NCBI GenBank assembly: GCA_017849575.1
Contig: JAFIGV010000019.1
Coordinates: 62,001 to 126,000 of the forward strand
DNA length: 64,000 nt
Source: Flavipsychrobacter sp.
Lineage (GTDB): Bacteria; Bacteroidota; Bacteroidia; Chitinophagales; Chitinophagaceae
Direction of reading: 5' to 3'
Below are positions 6,877-15,132 of the stretch, in pieces (within the stretch, counting starts at the first letter, position 1; every line of letters begins with the position of its first letter). A model generated the notes under the pieces. That model ran no database searches, had not been told where the DNA came from, and saw nothing but the letters and a program-made list of their open reading frames with translations. Made by a program: the position numbers and the translations under genes.

Positions 6877-8526
6877 ATGCCAAAGATCCCCTTCTGGGCT
6901 TTTATTATCCTCGCTGCAATTCATTTTACTGCCGTTCGCGTAGATGTGATGGATGTGGATGCTGCGCAGTATGCGGAGATGAGCCGGGAGATGAGTGTGA
7001 GTGGTGACTATCTTCATCTTTACGACCGCGGGAAGGACTATCTCGATAAACCACCCTTTCTATTCTGGGCCAGTGCTGTCAGCATGAAGGTTTTTGGGGT
7101 CAATAATTTTGGGTATAAGTTGCCCTCCATACTTTTTGCACTGTGGGCAATTTTTGCTTTGTACCGCCTGGCAAAATTGCTTTACGACGAGCCCACGGCA
7201 AGAATGGCTGCGTTTATTTTGGGTTGTAGTCAGGGAATGTTTCTGATGACGAATGATGTGCGGACCGACACTATTTTGATGAGCTGGGTGATTACAGCCA
7301 TCTGGCTGATCAAAGAATGGGAAGAAAGCGGCAGGTTAAAATATCTGTTGCTGGGAGCTGCAGCAATTTCCTTCGGTATGATGACGAAGGGTCCTGTGGC
7401 TTTGCTGGTGCCGGTTTTTGCGTTTGCATCAGATTGGTTGCTCAAAAGAAAATGGCGCCAGTTTTTTCGTCGGGAATATTTACTTGCCTTGTTGGTCATT
7501 GCCGTGCTGCTCATTCCTATGAGCGTAGGACTGTATCAGCAGTTTGACCTCCATCCGGAAAAGATCATTGATGGAAAAACAGGAACGTCTGGTTTACGTT
7601 TTTTCTTTTGGACGCAAAGTTTTGGACGCATCACCGGCGAAAACACCTGGGACAATGGCGCACCGTTTAGCTTTCTTTTTGAAAATATGCTCTGGTCTTT
7701 TTTGCCCTGGATCGTATTGTTCGTAGTGGGATTTTTGGTAGATATCAAAGAACTTGTTCGTAAGCGGTTTCGACTGAGCGCGGGAGACGAGTGGCTTGCT
7801 GCGGGCGGTTTCTTGCTTTCTTATCTCTCCCTTGCCTCGTCGCATTATCAGCTTCCGCACTACATTTTTGTTGCCTTTCCTTTTGCCGCTTTGCTGGTAG
7901 CGAAATTATTGCGGCAACTGGCAAACGGACACTACCGTATTCTAAAAAAAGTCCTGCAACCCGTACAGACGGGTATTTCCTTGCTGCTGCTCGTTGCAGC
8001 CTTGCTTACGTTTACTTTCGTCTTCAGGACGGGCATTGGCTGGTATGTTTTGTGGGCGGTGCTGCTGATCATTTGGCTGTGGGTAATGCTTCGGAAAAAT
8101 GTAAGGGGTAAAATATTCTGGTCGGGAGCGATGGCCATCATGATTGCCAATATTTTTATGACCAATCATTTTTATTACACGCTCTTGCATTATCAGGCAG
8201 GGTCGCGGTTGGGGCGCATCATCCGGCAAAAAGATATTCCAGCTTCGCAGATCAAGATGGTGGATATTTCCGATCCGTTGGATGCCATGCATTTCTACGC
8301 TCAGCGAGCCATTACCCAACGTATGGATACCTTGCCGAAGATCCGGAAGGGCGATTACTGGATTACCAGCCGCGATTGTATTCTGGACGCAAAAGAAAGG
8401 GGCTTTGCGGTGGATTTGATTGATCAATTTGGATATTACAAGGTAAGCGAACTCACCCCCGAATTTCTGAATCCCGTCACACGACCATCTTCTTTGAAGC
8501 GCTACTATTTTGTGCGGATTAAATAA
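6877..8526 (+). CDS. GT39/ArnT-like membrane glycosyltransferase
   Basis: This polytopic inner-membrane protein is of the GT-C (PMT/ArnT) type, which transfers sugar from a polyprenyl-phosphate donor to lipid or protein at the periplasmic face. The first loop carries the acidic catalytic-type segment VMDVDAAQYAEMSREM and then YLDKPPFLFW, the typical ArnT/PMT_2 signature. About ten to twelve hydrophobic helices follow, with NDVRTDTILM and MMTKGPVAL between helices, and a soluble C-terminal tail. ATG at 6877 is chosen over an upstream GTG at 6871. The acceptor is unknown. It is not part of the long polysaccharide cluster and ends convergently, 3 bases from the next minus-strand gene. Confidence 0.85.
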   Translation: MPKIPFWAFIILAAIHFTAVRVDVMDVDAAQYAEMSREMSVSGDYLHLYDRGKDYLDKPPFLFWASAVSMKVFGVNNFGYKLPSILFALWAIFALYRLAKLLYDEPTARMAAFILGCSQGMFLMTNDVRTDTILMSWVITAIWLIKEWEESGRLKYLLLGAAAISFGMMTKGPVALLVPVFAFASDWLLKRKWRQFFRREYLLALLVIAVLLIPMSVGLYQQFDLHPEKIIDGKTGTSGLRFFFWTQSFGRITGENTWDNGAPFSFLFENMLWSFLPWIVLFVVGFLVDIKELVRKRFRLSAGDEWLAAGGFLLSYLSLASSHYQLPHYIFVAFPFAALLVAKLLRQLANGHYRILKKVLQPVQTGISLLLLVAALLTFTFVFRTGIGWYVLWAVLLIIWLWVMLRKNVRGKIFWSGAMAIMIANIFMTNHFYYTLLHYQAGSRLGRIIRQKDIPASQIKMVDISDPLDAMHFYAQRAITQRMDTLPKIRKGDYWITSRDCILDAKERGFAVDLIDQFGYYKVSELTPEFLNPVTRPSSLKRYYFVRIK

Positions 8527-8529
8527 CAG

Positions 8530-9222
8530 CTACTCAGAAAACTGTTTAAGGAAATAGGTCATAGCTCCTTCTTTCAGGATCAGCTCTTTGTCCCGTCTTG
8601 AAACTTCAAATAGGCGCACGGTTTTTCCATTGCAATAGAGAATGCCGTTCTCAAGCCGGTTTATTTTCCAGGAGGGATCATTTTTAGCGTCCTTACCCCC
8701 CGAGATGTAGCCAATATCGCCCTGGGCATCGGGGCGGTCAAAGATCATTACCGTTTTGATGCGGTTCGCGAGGTCGAGTTCTTTGATGGTTTCGGCACTG
8801 GTTCCCTTAAATACCTTCCATTTGCCGGCGATCATCTGCGCTTCACTTACCGGGACCGCCGCCTTTTCTTCCGGCAACCTGTTGGGTGCAGCTTCGGTAT
8901 ATGGCTGGAATTCGTAGGTGGCCGCATCATCGCGAAGCACCAGCCGCTCAGGACTTTGCCTGACGATCTTAAAGTAGCGCGACCCCATGTCGAGTGCGCC
9001 ATTTTCGATTTTGTAGGTGCCGCGGTAGATGAAGCCATTCTTCTTCATCCAGGTGTATTCATTGTTGTTGAGAAACTGGATTTTGATGGTATCTCGAAAA
9101 TCCATGTAAGCACCATGACTATCCGTGCGTTTTGATTCGCACCAGTTACCTGAAAGGCTGTTACTTTGTGCCTGAGCGACAGCAGGCAGGGCAATTGCCG
9201 CAAGAAAAACGAGTGTTTTCAT
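8530..9222 (-). CDS. Exported protein with two lipocalin-like domains, unknown function
   Basis: A signal peptide (about 1-19, ending AQAQ) precedes two similar beta-rich halves (about 24-105 and 130-228). Each opens with a G-x-W segment (SGNWCES and AGKWKVF), a lipocalin-like feature. The halves also share G-Y/K-I-ENGAL versus I-NRLENGIL and a closing LVLRDD versus LILKEG. The match to lipocalin-like families is structural in kind, so ligand and role are unknown. The gene has a perfect Bacteroidota promoter (9244-9274) and is divergent from the nitrilase gene. Confidence 0.7.
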   Translation of the reverse strand: MKTLVFLAAIALPAVAQAQSNSLSGNWCESKRTDSHGAYMDFRDTIKIQFLNNNEYTWMKKNGFIYRGTYKIENGALDMGSRYFKIVRQSPERLVLRDDAATYEFQPYTEAAPNRLPEEKAAVPVSEAQMIAGKWKVFKGTSAETIKELDLANRIKTVMIFDRPDAQGDIGYISGGKDAKNDPSWKINRLENGILYCNGKTVRLFEVSRRDKELILKEGAMTYFLKQFSE

Positions 9223-9243
9223 GGATTAGAAATTTGTAGCTTT

Positions 9244-9274
9244 CAAAACTATTCAATACAACCATAATATCAAA
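9244..9274 (-). promoter_or_regulatory. Consensus Bacteroidota promoter for the exported lipocalin-like gene
   Basis: On the minus strand TTTG (9271-9274) is followed by exactly 19 bases and then TAGTTTTG (9244-9251). This is a full match to TTTG-N19-TAnnTTTG, 21 bp upstream of the ATG at 9222. It is the best promoter in the window and the main evidence for the phylum beyond protein content. Confidence 0.75.
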
Positions 9275-9277
9275 CTT

Positions 9278-10066
9278 ATGCCAGCCGATCAGTTGAGCCT
9301 TACCCTCATTCAGCCGGACATTATTTGGGAAGCCAAAGAACGCAATCTTTTAGCCTATGAGCGCATGATGGCAGAGCAGGAAGGCACGGGCAGGATTGTT
9401 GTGTTGCCGGAAATGTTTTCTACCGGCTTTAGCATGCAGCCCGACAAGCTGGCCGAAAGTATGGAAGGACCTACCGTAAGCTGGATGGCTAAGATGGCCT
9501 CGAAACACCGCTGCATCCTCACCGGCAGTATGATCATCGAAGATGCCGGCCAGTACTTCAACCGGTTGATCTGGATGCAACCCGATGGAAAATATGGCTT
9601 CTACGATAAACGCCATCTCTTCGCCTTCGCCGGCGAGGACGAGCACTATGCAGCCGGCGGTAAAAAGTTGATCGTAAGTGTAAATGGTTGGAGGGTCTGT
9701 CCTCTTATTTGCTATGATCTGCGTTTTCCGGTATGGGCCCGCAACGAACCGGAGCAGCCCTATGATGTGTTGCTGTACGTAGCCAACTGGCCCGAACGCC
9801 GACGCCAGGCCTGGAAGGTGCTGCTGCAAGCCCGGGCCATAGAAAATCAGGCCTATGTAGTGGGCTGCAACCGGGTGGGTACTGACGGAAATGGTAACCT
9901 GTACTCCGGAGATAGCTGTGTTTTCGATGCACTGGGTACACCGCTCTGGCAGCAGGCAGATGCGGCCGTAGTGAAAACCCTGACCCTGGATAAGTCATCC
10001 TTGCAGGAGATAAGGACAGGGCTTCCCTTTCTAAAAGATGCCGATCCTTTTTTACTACGTTCCTGA
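9278..10066 (+). CDS. Nitrilase-family amidase (omega-amidase, YafV/Nit2 type)
   Basis: This cytoplasmic carbon-nitrogen hydrolase probably deaminates alpha-ketoglutaramate-like omega-amides. The catalytic triad is clear: Glu45 in VLPEMFSTGF, Lys111 in YDKRHLF and Cys145 in LICYDLRFP. The YDKRHLFAFAGE segment and the RAIENQAYVVGCNRVG segment are typical of the YafV/Nit2 branch. Length (262) fits. The ATG lies 55 bp from the divergent lipocalin-like gene. The substrate is inferred from the branch only. Confidence 0.9.
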   Translation: MPADQLSLTLIQPDIIWEAKERNLLAYERMMAEQEGTGRIVVLPEMFSTGFSMQPDKLAESMEGPTVSWMAKMASKHRCILTGSMIIEDAGQYFNRLIWMQPDGKYGFYDKRHLFAFAGEDEHYAAGGKKLIVSVNGWRVCPLICYDLRFPVWARNEPEQPYDVLLYVANWPERRRQAWKVLLQARAIENQAYVVGCNRVGTDGNGNLYSGDSCVFDALGTPLWQQADAAVVKTLTLDKSSLQEIRTGLPFLKDADPFLLRS

Positions 10067-10528
10067 AGGCCGAAAACAAAATACGAGGCAGCACGGATGG
10101 GGCAGGTGGCCGAGGTAGCGTAGATTTATCCCGTCCCGCTTTTTGCCCGATCTAACCTGGAGGCAAAAGCTTTGGTGTTTGTTGCGCGACATTATTCTTT
10201 CACATCAGGGAAAGACCTCGTGTGAAGATCTGAAGCGACGCACTCATGGTTTCTACCGAAGCGGTAACAAAAAAGTCATGTCTTAGACTGGACTTTTCAA
10301 AGAACAAAATGTAATATTGCGTCCGAATACGAGTAGTTTTTCTACTCATTGTTGGTTTCGCCCTGGGACTGACGGAGGCGAAGCCATATTCTTAACCTGC
10401 TGATATCCAAAAGCCCGGTGAGAATATCTGTACGACGCTAACCTTATCGACCCTCGCCCTCGTCTTTCTCAACTGCAAAACCTGATACTTCCACTTTTCA
10501 TTTTTCCCGGTTATTCAACTAACCGATC
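10067..10528 (+). other. 462-bp non-coding leader of the polysaccharide locus with hairpins
   Basis: No convincing gene lies here. Two hairpins stand out. One is GAGTAG/CTACTC (10331-10336 and 10342-10347) with a T-rich loop. The other is a 9-bp stem, GGTTTCGCC (10354-10362) with GGCGAAGCC (10377-10385), one G-T wobble and a 14-base loop, without a following T-run. The stretch precedes the HTH gene and the UpxY-type antiterminator gene. In Bacteroides, UpxY proteins act on the untranslated leader of their own capsule operon, so this region is the natural candidate target. No full promoter consensus was found. Confidence 0.4.
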
Positions 10529-11068
10529 ATGTTAGAAACACTCATTTCTTCAAAAACCCGCATCAAACTCTTGCTGCGCCTGTTCCTGAATCCGGGAAAC
10601 AGCGCGCATTTGCGTGGACTTGCCGAAGATTTTGGGGAAAGCACCAATGCCGTGCGTCTGGAACTCAACCGCTTTGAAGATGCAGGGATGGTCAAGTCTG
10701 AGGCCATGGGCAACAAAAAGGTCTATAAGGCGAACAACAGCCACCCGCTCTTTCCTGATATCAACAATATCTTGATGAAATATATAGGGATTGACCGGGT
10801 TATAGAGATTGTTATTGACCGGATTGGCGATCTTGAAAAGCTATATATGACCGGAGATTATGCTATGGGTCGCGATTCAGGTATTATTGATCTCATCTTT
10901 GTCGGAAACCTCAACAAGCAATATCTCGTCAATCTGATTGACAAGGCGGAGAAGCTGGTGAGTAAGAAGATACGGTATATAAGCTATGGTGCCGACGAGT
11001 GGGAAGAACGAAAGCATGATTTGCTTTTTTCAGGAAAGGCACTCATGATTTGGGAGAAAAGGCCTTAA
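10529..11068 (+). CDS. Winged-helix regulator with degenerate nucleotidyltransferase-like domain
   Basis: Residues 1-70 form an ArsR-like winged helix (SKTRIKLLLRLFLNPGN, then LAEDFGESTNAVRLELNRFEDAGMV in two parts, the classic HTH recognition and turn). Residues 95-179 resemble a minimal nucleotidyltransferase, with GDYAMGRDSGIIDLIFVG at the position of the usual G-S...D-x-D-L motif. The first Asp of D-x-D is replaced by Gly (GIID), so it is probably catalytically inactive or a sensor. It is the first gene of the polysaccharide locus, 77 bp before upxY, so it likely regulates the locus. Role inferred from position and the HTH. Confidence 0.75.
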   Translation: MLETLISSKTRIKLLLRLFLNPGNSAHLRGLAEDFGESTNAVRLELNRFEDAGMVKSEAMGNKKVYKANNSHPLFPDINNILMKYIGIDRVIEIVIDRIGDLEKLYMTGDYAMGRDSGIIDLIFVGNLNKQYLVNLIDKAEKLVSKKIRYISYGADEWEERKHDLLFSGKALMIWEKRP

Positions 11069-11145
11069 GGTATCTTTTTAAGCTCGTGGCTTATTTTTAG
11101 CCCTTTCGGTAGCACCGCAGTAAGATTACTTTCATAATATTTTAA

Positions 11146-11634
11146 ATGCCCTGGTACGTGCTTTACACTAAACCCCGCAACGAAAAGAAAACTGCAGCCT
11201 TGCTGCAGGAGAAGGGTGTAGAAGTGTATTGTCCTGTGCAGGAAGTGCTCAAACAGTGGAGCGATCGGAAGAAGAAGATTCTGGAGCCGGTCTTCCGCTC
11301 TTATGTGTTTGTCCAAATGGCGGCCTATGAGCGGGAACAGGTAGAGATTCTGGAAACTCCCGGTGCCGTACGGTTTCTTTGGTGGCAGAAAAAGCCGGGA
11401 ATTGTAAGGGATGAGGAAATCGAGGCTATAAAGAGCTTTCTGAACGACTACCGCGATGCACGCATCAGTGTGATCATGCAGCCGGGCCAAGACGTAGAAA
11501 TTACGGAAGGGCCGCTGAGAGAGCAAAAGGGGAGGATTGTGAAAATAAAGGGAAAGAAAGCCATCCTGCAGGTTCGGTCGCTGGGCTGGAACATTATGGC
11601 CGAGCTGCCGGTTCAGTCACTCAAAAAGCAGTGA
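11146..11634 (+). CDS. upxY: UpxY-family transcription antiterminator (NusG-like)
   Basis: The 162-residue protein has a NusG N-terminal domain (about 1-100), starting MPWYVLYTKPRNEKK and containing the RSYVFVQM strand and GAVRFLWW. A KOW-like C-terminal domain follows (about 110-160, GQDVEITEGPLREQKGRIVKIKG). UpxY proteins load on RNA polymerase at a capsule-operon leader and let it read through terminators, which suits an operon of more than 50 kb. It stands at the head of the cluster, as expected. Family assignment is firm and the target leader is inferred. Confidence 0.92.
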   Translation: MPWYVLYTKPRNEKKTAALLQEKGVEVYCPVQEVLKQWSDRKKKILEPVFRSYVFVQMAAYEREQVEILETPGAVRFLWWQKKPGIVRDEEIEAIKSFLNDYRDARISVIMQPGQDVEITEGPLREQKGRIVKIKGKKAILQVRSLGWNIMAELPVQSLKKQ

Positions 11635-11691
11635 CCCAAGGCCGGTATATGTTAATCTGCGTTGTGCTTTTCCGGCGTTATCAATAGTTCA

Positions 11692-11722
11692 TTTTATTCA
11701 ATCAGATAAAACAATAACTTCG
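11692..11722 (+). promoter_or_regulatory. Weak promoter-like site before the export lipoprotein gene
   Basis: TTTT (11692-11695), 19 bases, then TAACTTCG (11715-11722), 15 bp before the ATG at 11738. Spacing is exact but each box has one mismatch to TTTG-N19-TAnnTTTG. It may give the export genes a second start independent of the upxY transcript. Confidence 0.28.
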
Positions 11723-11737
11723 CCAAAAACTTGCCAG

Positions 11738-12550
11738 ATGCGCCTCTTCGGAAAGAAGTTTTATTTTTTATTAATAGCTCCGGTTTTCCTCGGTTTGCTG
11801 ATGATGGCTTCCTGCGCCAATCCTAAAAAGATTTCTTATTTTAATTATGTCCCTGATTCACTATATCAGGATCCTATGAGCCTGGATTTACATGCTTATT
11901 CAGACCCTGTGATCAAGCCTAATGATGTACTTCAGATATCCGTACAAACCATTGACCCCCAAGCTACAACGATGATGGGTACGATGACGGCACCCGCCAC
12001 GGGTTCGGGTTCGGCTAGCGGCGGTGCAGTATCCGGGTACATGGTGGACCAGAAAGGTGAAATCGAACTTCCGCTTGCAGGCCGCATAAAGGTAGGAGGA
12101 ATGACCACCTCTCAGGCAAGAGATGCCATTGCTCGTAAGGCAGAGCAGTTTTATAAAAGTCCTGTGGTCAATGTTCGTTTTGCCAATTTTACAATCACCG
12201 TATTAGGAGAAGTTAACCGGCCCGGACAAATCACCGTACCCAGCGAAAAGATCAGCCTGCTCGATGCCATTGGTCTTGCCGGCGATCTAAAGGTTACCGG
12301 ACGGCGAAACGACATTCTCCTTATTCGCGAAGAGGCCGGTAAAAAGGTTTTCTTTCGTTATGACTTAAACAAGGAAGACATGTTTCACGGACCCTATTTT
12401 TACCTCCGGCAGCATGATATTCTGTATGTAGGTCCTACCAAAAATGCTGCCGCACAGGCAGATGTTACAACCATGCGCAATTTAAGTTTTGTAAGCTTTG
12501 GCGTTTCTCTGTTGTCGTTACTAATTACTATTTCCTTAAGATTTTTATAA
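11738..12550 (+). CDS. Wza-like polysaccharide export lipoprotein
   Basis: This outer-membrane polysaccharide export (OPX) protein forms the exit channel for the glycan. It has a lipoprotein signal with lipobox MASC (Cys26). A Poly_export domain (about 55-150) contains the conserved IKPNDVLQISV and the YMVDQKGEIELPLAGRIKVGG region (in two parts). An SLBB domain follows from about 152 (VLGEVNRPGQI) to 235. A hydrophobic helix near 249-268 ends the protein, as in Bacteroidota homologues. The stop overlaps the start of the Wzc-like gene by one base (TAATG), indicating translational coupling. Confidence 0.93.
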   Translation: MRLFGKKFYFLLIAPVFLGLLMMASCANPKKISYFNYVPDSLYQDPMSLDLHAYSDPVIKPNDVLQISVQTIDPQATTMMGTMTAPATGSGSASGGAVSGYMVDQKGEIELPLAGRIKVGGMTTSQARDAIARKAEQFYKSPVVNVRFANFTITVLGEVNRPGQITVPSEKISLLDAIGLAGDLKVTGRRNDILLIREEAGKKVFFRYDLNKEDMFHGPYFYLRQHDILYVGPTKNAAAQADVTTMRNLSFVSFGVSLLSLLITISLRFL

Positions 12551-14985
12551 TGAGTGAGAAGATTCAGCTCAGCACCGACTGGCAGGGCGATAAAGACGGG
12601 TTCAGTATTCAGCGGGTCATCGGCATGGTGCTGTCCTACTGGCCGTGGTTTTTGATTTGTACGCTGGTATCGCTGATGGTGGCCTACCTCTATCTTCGGT
12701 ACACAACCCCTGTGTATAGAGTTACCGCTTCTATATTAGTGCAGGACGATAAAAAGGCCAGCATGGGTGGCGGAGAAGTACTTGAGGATCTGGGTTTCAA
12801 GCAGCGCGCTAATGTGGACAATGAAATGGAGATTCTTCGCAGCCCTACTCTGATGAATGAGGTGGTGAGAGACCTTCAATTGAATGTTCAGGTGTTTACA
12901 ACCGGCCGGTTCAAGAACCTGGAGTTGTACGCTACCAGACCTTTTCGTTTTGTGTTATGTCCTATGTTCGAAGACTCCTTAGGCCGGGGATGGGACCAAT
13001 ATAAGATTAAAAATAAGGGCGACCGTTTCGAATTAAGTGCTAACAATAAGGTGTGGATACGCAAGTGGGGTGATACGCTTTTCCTTCCCATTGGCCGTGT
13101 TTATATAGACCGTGTCATGGGTATCGGTTGGGAGGAGCAGGAAGAATACCTTGTCCGTGTGAGCAGTTATGAAGCCATCACCGGTGTGTATCGTGGATCC
13201 CTGCAGGTAAATGTGCCAAACAAGAACCTAAGCATTATCGGTCTGACGGTAAACGAAGTAGTACCCGAGCGTGGGGAACAAGTGCTGAACAGATTGATGG
13301 ATGTCTATATGAGGGCAAACGTTGACGATAAGAATCGTATTGCGGATTCAACGATGAGCTTTATCGATAGCCGTCTCGAAATAGTGTTCAAGGAATTAAG
13401 TGGTATTGAAAAAGATATCGAACAGTTCAAAAGCGCCAACGACATTACCGACATCAGCTCGCAGGCCAGTATGCTCATGTCGAATACTCAGGATTTTCAG
13501 GGTAAGATCACCGAACTTGAGGTGCAGCTTAACATTATGAATGCGCTTGAGAAATACATATTTGATAACAGCAATAGCAAGCGCATTGTTCCTCAGGGAC
13601 TCACCGAAGGCAATGAGGCCTTTGCCGGGATTCTTGAGCAGTACAACAGCCTGCAGGCCCAACGTGAAAAGGCCACCATGAGTATGGCTGACAAAAATCC
13701 GGTGGTACAAAATATAGATGACCAATTGCGTAATCTACGTACCGACCTGAAAAACAGCCTAACCTCCGCCAAAAGAAATCTTACTATACGACTGAACGAA
13801 TACCGTTCAAGAGCGGGAAATGTAACGGCCCAGATCAAAACAGTTCCTAAAAAAGAGCGTGTATATATAGATTTCTCACGTCAGCAATCGCTGAAACAGG
13901 AACTTTATCTCTTCCTGCTGAAGAAGCGGGAAGAAACAGCGATCACCAAGGCTGCTACACTGGCCAATGCAAGGGTAATTGATCAGGGAAAGGCGGATGG
14001 AATGCCTTTTTCTCCCAAGCGGTCCAAGATATTTATGATGGCCTTCCTGGTGGGGATATTGGTACCGGGCGGCATGGTTTACCTGCGTGAGTTGCTGAAT
14101 AACCGTGTGTTTACCCGCAGCGATATCACGGATAAGACACAAACACCTATCATTGCCGAGATCGGGCACAGTACCGAAGCCTTAGGCGAATCTGTTGTCG
14201 TGCACTCCTCCAGTCGTACCATCATCGCCGAGCAGTTCCGTACGCTCAGAACCAATCTGCAGTTCCTGCTGACGAGTCAGGAGAAAAAGGTGATCCTGCT
14301 TACCTCTTCAATGTCGGGTGAGGGTAAGTCATTCATCGCGCTAAACCTTGCCAGTACGCTGGCCTTGTCGAATAAGCGCGTGCTGGTAATGGAGCTCGAT
14401 TTACGTAAGCCTAAGATTTCTAAGATGCTGGGCCTCGACAATGGTCTGGGTTTCTCCAATTATATGATTGGTCAGGTAGAGCTCAATAAGATCATTGTAC
14501 CTTCCGGCGTCAATGAAAATCTTTATGTCATTCCTTCCGGTCCGATACCGCCCAATCCCTCCGAACTGTTGATGATGCCGCAGGTAGAAAAGTTGTTTAA
14601 GAGCTTAAAGGAGCATTTCGACTATATCATCCTCGATACGGCCCCGCTGGGTCTTGTTACTGACGCACACTTGCTTAGTCTGCACTCTGATGCCTGCTTG
14701 TACGTTGTTCGTCAGGGCTATACCTTCAAGCAGCAGATGAGTTTTCTGGATGAGCTTTACCGCGATAGAAAGATGGCCCATCTCAGCATAGTCGTGAACG
14801 ACGTTAAGGCAAGTCGTGGTGCGGGTTATGGCTATGGTTATGGCTACGGCTACGGCTACGGCTACAGCTACGGCTATGGTGGCTATGGCTATGGTTATGG
14901 CCAGAAGAACGGTGGATATTTTGACAACGGTAAGGCTACAAAAAGCAAGGGCCTTAAGCGCATCGTTGACCTTCTGAAAGGTTAG
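12550..14985 (+). CDS. Wzc-like chain-length regulator with tyrosine autokinase domain
   Basis: This inner-membrane co-polymerase controls glycan length and export. It has a Wzz-type N-terminus with a helix at about 30-50, a periplasmic coiled-coil region (about 270-440) and a second helix near 495-515. A cytoplasmic BY-kinase domain follows, with Walker A SMSGEGKS (Lys593), Walker A' VLVMELDLRKPK (Asp617) and Walker B IILDTAPLG (Asp696). The C-terminal tail (about 757-785) is a Gly-Tyr repeat carrying about a dozen tyrosines, presumably the autophosphorylation cluster. The DNA there is a hexamer-like GGCTAY tract. It is partner of the Wza-like lipoprotein directly upstream. Confidence 0.94.
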   Translation: MSEKIQLSTDWQGDKDGFSIQRVIGMVLSYWPWFLICTLVSLMVAYLYLRYTTPVYRVTASILVQDDKKASMGGGEVLEDLGFKQRANVDNEMEILRSPTLMNEVVRDLQLNVQVFTTGRFKNLELYATRPFRFVLCPMFEDSLGRGWDQYKIKNKGDRFELSANNKVWIRKWGDTLFLPIGRVYIDRVMGIGWEEQEEYLVRVSSYEAITGVYRGSLQVNVPNKNLSIIGLTVNEVVPERGEQVLNRLMDVYMRANVDDKNRIADSTMSFIDSRLEIVFKELSGIEKDIEQFKSANDITDISSQASMLMSNTQDFQGKITELEVQLNIMNALEKYIFDNSNSKRIVPQGLTEGNEAFAGILEQYNSLQAQREKATMSMADKNPVVQNIDDQLRNLRTDLKNSLTSAKRNLTIRLNEYRSRAGNVTAQIKTVPKKERVYIDFSRQQSLKQELYLFLLKKREETAITKAATLANARVIDQGKADGMPFSPKRSKIFMMAFLVGILVPGGMVYLRELLNNRVFTRSDITDKTQTPIIAEIGHSTEALGESVVVHSSSRTIIAEQFRTLRTNLQFLLTSQEKKVILLTSSMSGEGKSFIALNLASTLALSNKRVLVMELDLRKPKISKMLGLDNGLGFSNYMIGQVELNKIIVPSGVNENLYVIPSGPIPPNPSELLMMPQVEKLFKSLKEHFDYIILDTAPLGLVTDAHLLSLHSDACLYVVRQGYTFKQQMSFLDELYRDRKMAHLSIVVNDVKASRGAGYGYGYGYGYGYGYSYGYGGYGYGYGQKNGGYFDNGKATKSKGLKRIVDLLKG

Positions 14986-15011
14986 ATTTTTCAATACTTA
15001 TTTTTGTCTCT

Positions 15012-15040
15012 CCGGGTTCTGATTTCCTTTCAGAACCCGG
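15012..15040. promoter_or_regulatory. Strong 10-bp hairpin between the Wzc-like and AsnB-GT4 genes
   Basis: CCGGGTTCTG (15012-15021) and CAGAACCCGG (15031-15040) pair perfectly around a 9-base loop, 26 bp after the stop of the Wzc-like gene. There is no T-run after it on either strand, so it is not a standard terminator. It could be an attenuator that UpxY overrides, or a processing or stability site separating export genes from the biosynthesis genes. Confidence 0.5.
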
Positions 15041-15132
15041 TGGAAACAAGTTCTCCCCCTTCTTAAGCTTCCCGGGCAAGAGCCTTCAATTGTCTGAAGT
15101 CTTTCATACCATAGCTCCCTTCATTATCCAGT

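Noticed and set aside
15012-15040. Standard intrinsic terminator after the Wzc-like gene
   Set aside because: The stem is strong but no T-run follows on either strand, so it is listed as a hairpin of unknown role.
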